DNA from: Ectocarpus siliculosus
Taxonomy: Eukaryota; Sar; Phaeophyceae; Ectocarpales; Ectocarpaceae
NCBI GenBank assembly: GCA_000310025.1
Contig: FN649735.1
Location: 999,717-1,021,944, forward strand
Direction: 5' to 3'
Length of the DNA: 22,228 bases
Of the stretch, positions 20,014-22,228 are shown one piece after another. Each line of letters begins with the position of its first letter. Position 1 is the stretch's first letter. The notes beneath the pieces were generated by a model. It had not been told where the DNA came from and did no database searches. It saw only the letters and a program-made list of their open reading frames with translations. The position numbers were made by a program, and so were the translations under genes.

Positions 20014-20290
20014 TAATGTGGCAAAACGTCCTTGTTATGTAGACTGCGCGTCCTTCGCGGCCTGTTTCTGTCGTCGCTCCAATGCTCTCGCATTCCTTGT
20101 CTGAACCACCTGTTGGCGTTCGGCATGCGCTAGCAGCTTCCACATCACGGTGTGGACCTCTTCAGCCACACCTTTACTGTGCACAGAAGTGCAACAGAAC
20201 GGCGGTGGTGGTGTGCTAGCATTTGCTTGATCAGGGGCGCCTGTTCCACTAGGAGTAGCGGCGGTGCTAGCTGCTACTGCTGGAGATTTA
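20014..20290 (-). CDS. copy B: 3' exon of an unknown gene, minus strand
   Basis: On the minus strand a frame with no ATG near its start reads from about 20290 down to a TAA at 20033-20035. It has a Ser/Thr/Ala/Pro stretch (PSGTGAPDQANASTPPPP), then VAEEVHTVMWKLLAHAERQQ, then a basic Gln-rich helix ending KQAAKDAQST. Codons remain open where copy A has frame breaks, so this is the better preserved copy. It would be a C-terminal exon; an acceptor such as CTCCAG or AGCAG lies near its start. A minus-strand frame at 20342-20602 could be an upstream part of the same gene. Such Ala/Pro-then-coiled tails occur in many repeat-family proteins; I cannot name this one. Confidence 0.4.
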
Positions 20291-20346
20291 GGTGTGGCGG
20301 GTCAAGGAAACCGCCAGTCCTAGTGGAGCAGACGCCCCCGATCAAG
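20226..20346. repeat. 28-bp inverted repeat around a 65-bp loop
   Basis: The sequence at 20226-20253 and the reverse complement of 20319-20346 agree at 25 of 28 bases. Read outward, both arms encode a related peptide: PSGTGAPDQ on the minus strand from the left arm and PSGADAPDQ on the plus strand from the right arm. That suggests an inverted duplication of coding sequence rather than a chance stem. Confidence 0.75.
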
Positions 20347-20462
20347 AAAGCGCTATCAACCTACACCCCCCCCCACTCCCTGCCGACTCATGCGCTGAGG
20401 TAGACGACACCGGGCATTCTGTCCATGACTCGCCTCCTCCCATAAGGTTAAGCATGCTGTAG
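20292..20462 (+). pseudogene. copy C: possible third gene fragment, plus strand
   Basis: After a possible acceptor (GGAGATTTAG) the plus strand is open, reading ETASPSGADAPDQESAINLH, then a Pro-rich and acidic stretch, to TAG at 20460. The PSG-x-x-APDQ peptide followed by a Pro run matches copy B in content. The opposite strand is also open here, so which strand was coding is uncertain. Confidence 0.3.
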
Positions 20463-22228
20463 TCGGGGGCCTCGTGACCGATAAACGTTGGGCACGCGTA
20501 GCGATTGTCTTGCGCGTGCAACTGTTGACGCACATTCCAACGGGAAACGACATTGTACAGCAGTTTGGTTAAACTCAATTCGTGGGGTCGATTTCTTGAC
20601 AAACCCCCGCTGTCGTGTCCGGATATATAGTTGCGGGAGAAACACCGGGATCAACAGTTATTCTGCGTGCGTCCGAGCAAAAAGAGAAATTACCAACTCC
20701 AAGCAATAGGCTTACGAACACTACAATTGCCCAACTCCAACAACAGGCTGCGCGCCCGACATTCCAGTATCTGTGATGGACAGCAGATTTTTACCATCTC
20801 AACATGGAACCTATCTAAAGAGTTGCCAATGGATTCTCCCGAGGTCTCCCCAGATCTCCCGAGATCTCCCGATCACTCAGGACTCATCCCATTGGCTGTT
20901 TATGCAAGCCAAAGAGATGCTGCCACGAGATACAGCATGAAGCACACTTCCACCTACATCATACATCAAGTTAGACCGCGCGTCACACACTTAAGAGCGG
21001 CGTACAGCAGCCCTCGAGGGTACAAGAGATACAGGGATGCGCTCTCGACGGACGATAACTGTCAACCGAAAGGGAGACAAACACAGCCGCTGTCAGGGCG
21101 ACACCTACTCCGTGTTCGAACGGCAAGGAAGCCCCAACTCCAACAACAGGCTGCGCGCCCTATGTCAAAGTGTATGTGTTGACAGCGAGCAGGTTGTTCT
21201 GTGTTAGTATCAGCAGTATCTGTTCAAAGGGGCTTCGCACTTTTACTCAGACTGAAAAATGTGTTGATGCGGGGACCGATTGGTGGGTCGCAGACCAGGA
21301 CAAAAAAACAACAGCAGTTGCTGGTCCACGTACGTCAAGAAATCATCTGTCCCCATCATTTCAAAGCGGTTGAAGAGTTCTTCCGTTGGTAGTATTTCGT
21401 TGGGTCGGTACTGTACGTTTCTCTCTATCCTACGTTCGCCGGGTGGTTGTGCAAGAAATAGGGCGGGCGCGTTAGACTCGCCTCCGCTCTGTTATCAAGG
21501 ACGACCACAAACTGACAACATCGAAAACATCAACATGACACGACTTACTAACTGTGATATTTTACCGCGAAAGTGGCATGTCTTTTCGCCAAGGATAGAA
21601 CACGGCAAACCGCTGATCTGTTGTTTGCTGATGATGATGACGATGCTCCAAAGATCGCAGGATGTCCTGCAGTGCTGCTGTGGTGCTGTAGCGGGCCGCT
21701 CGGTATTGCTTCCATTCTCGCTGTTTGGCCCGCTTCTTGCAACCATTTTCGCTACAATGTAACGCAAAACCAGGCACGATCGGTTGGTTTCCCACTCGGT
21801 GAAGTCAGTACACGTCCTTCACGGAAACCCAAGTCAGTTTTCTAGTTAACTTTCATCTTCCTTGACTCTTCGGCTCCCACCCCAAACGAAAAACGATTTT
21901 GAAGAAGAGATTTATCTCCGAACGATGTGGATAAAACACTCAAACGCCATCATTTTCCCCACAGCGTTTTGTTTACATTCTGTCGAAACCCTATGAAACA
22001 GCGTTTGTGGCGGTGCGACAAATAAAACTAAAGACACGGTGAAATAATGAGCCAGATTGGCGGACGCTATGGATCCCACCATTTCAACACGAACGAAGCA
22101 CTCATCCTGCGAAGTCGGATGCCCCTTCTTTGACTTAGGTGGCAAGCGTAGCCGGACAGCACCGAGCCCCGAAAGGCCAGCTCGATTGCGTAGTGCACTG
22201 ATACCGCGGCCGGGGGAGGGGGGGGTGG
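20463..22228. other. right end, repeats but no supported gene
   Basis: It contains four imperfect tandem 10-mers of the TCTCCCGAGA type (about 20834-20873) and the 28-bp direct repeat listed separately. The open frames at 20631-21182 and 21280-21762 show no recognisable domain. The window ends in a G-rich tract. Confidence 0.4.
20730..21160 (+). repeat. 28-bp perfect direct repeat, 403 bp apart
   Basis: An identical 28-base sequence (beginning CCCAACTCCAACAACAGG) lies at 20730-20757 and 21133-21160. A shorter shared string, CAGTATCTGT, follows each copy at different distances (near 20768 and 21211). The enclosed 375 bp has no recognised gene. It could be the footprint of an insertion or a decayed tandem duplication. 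Confidence 0.7.

Overview
This window looks like nuclear DNA of a eukaryote with a moderately high GC content. The coding sequence is cut into short exons separated by introns of roughly 90 to 2,000 bases. Donors are GTAAG, GTGAG or GTGCG types and acceptors are mostly CAG behind pyrimidine tracts. Exon style, intron size, G/T-rich simple repeats and dispersed transposon debris are most like a photosynthetic stramenopile, perhaps a brown alga. That assignment is an inference; no marker gene fixes it. No rRNA, tRNA, CRISPR or bacterial operon structure was seen.

The left 7 kb holds the 3' part of one plus-strand gene (122..6873, eight exons found by matching reading phase across splice sites). 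It encodes a helical, BAR-like segment, a pleckstrin-homology (PH) domain and a Pro/Ala-rich tail. Its second intron carries a complete non-autonomous hAT-like transposon (1356..2834) with inverted ends, an exact 8-bp target duplication and two large arrays of an ACCGCC motif. A smaller inverted-repeat element (1930..2273) is nested inside it. Its sixth intron holds a 12-copy minisatellite.

The middle (9017..14873) holds two plus-strand HMG-box genes in tandem. The first is a very small protein of about 121 residues. The second is a protein of about 393 residues with a long disordered N-terminal part and a C-terminal HMG box. The two boxes align without gaps, but their introns sit at different positions. 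A palindromic element lies in the long first intron of the small gene.

The right third (14874..22228) has no gene I can support with confidence. It holds a TTG microsatellite, a possible relic of a piggyBac-type transposase near 17.8 kb, and a cluster of related coding fragments in alternating orientation (19811..20462), including a tail-to-tail inverted duplication of nearly 200 bp per arm. There is also a 28-bp direct repeat spaced 403 bp apart. The most unusual structures are the hAT-like element with its array-dominated ends and the inverted gene-fragment cluster.
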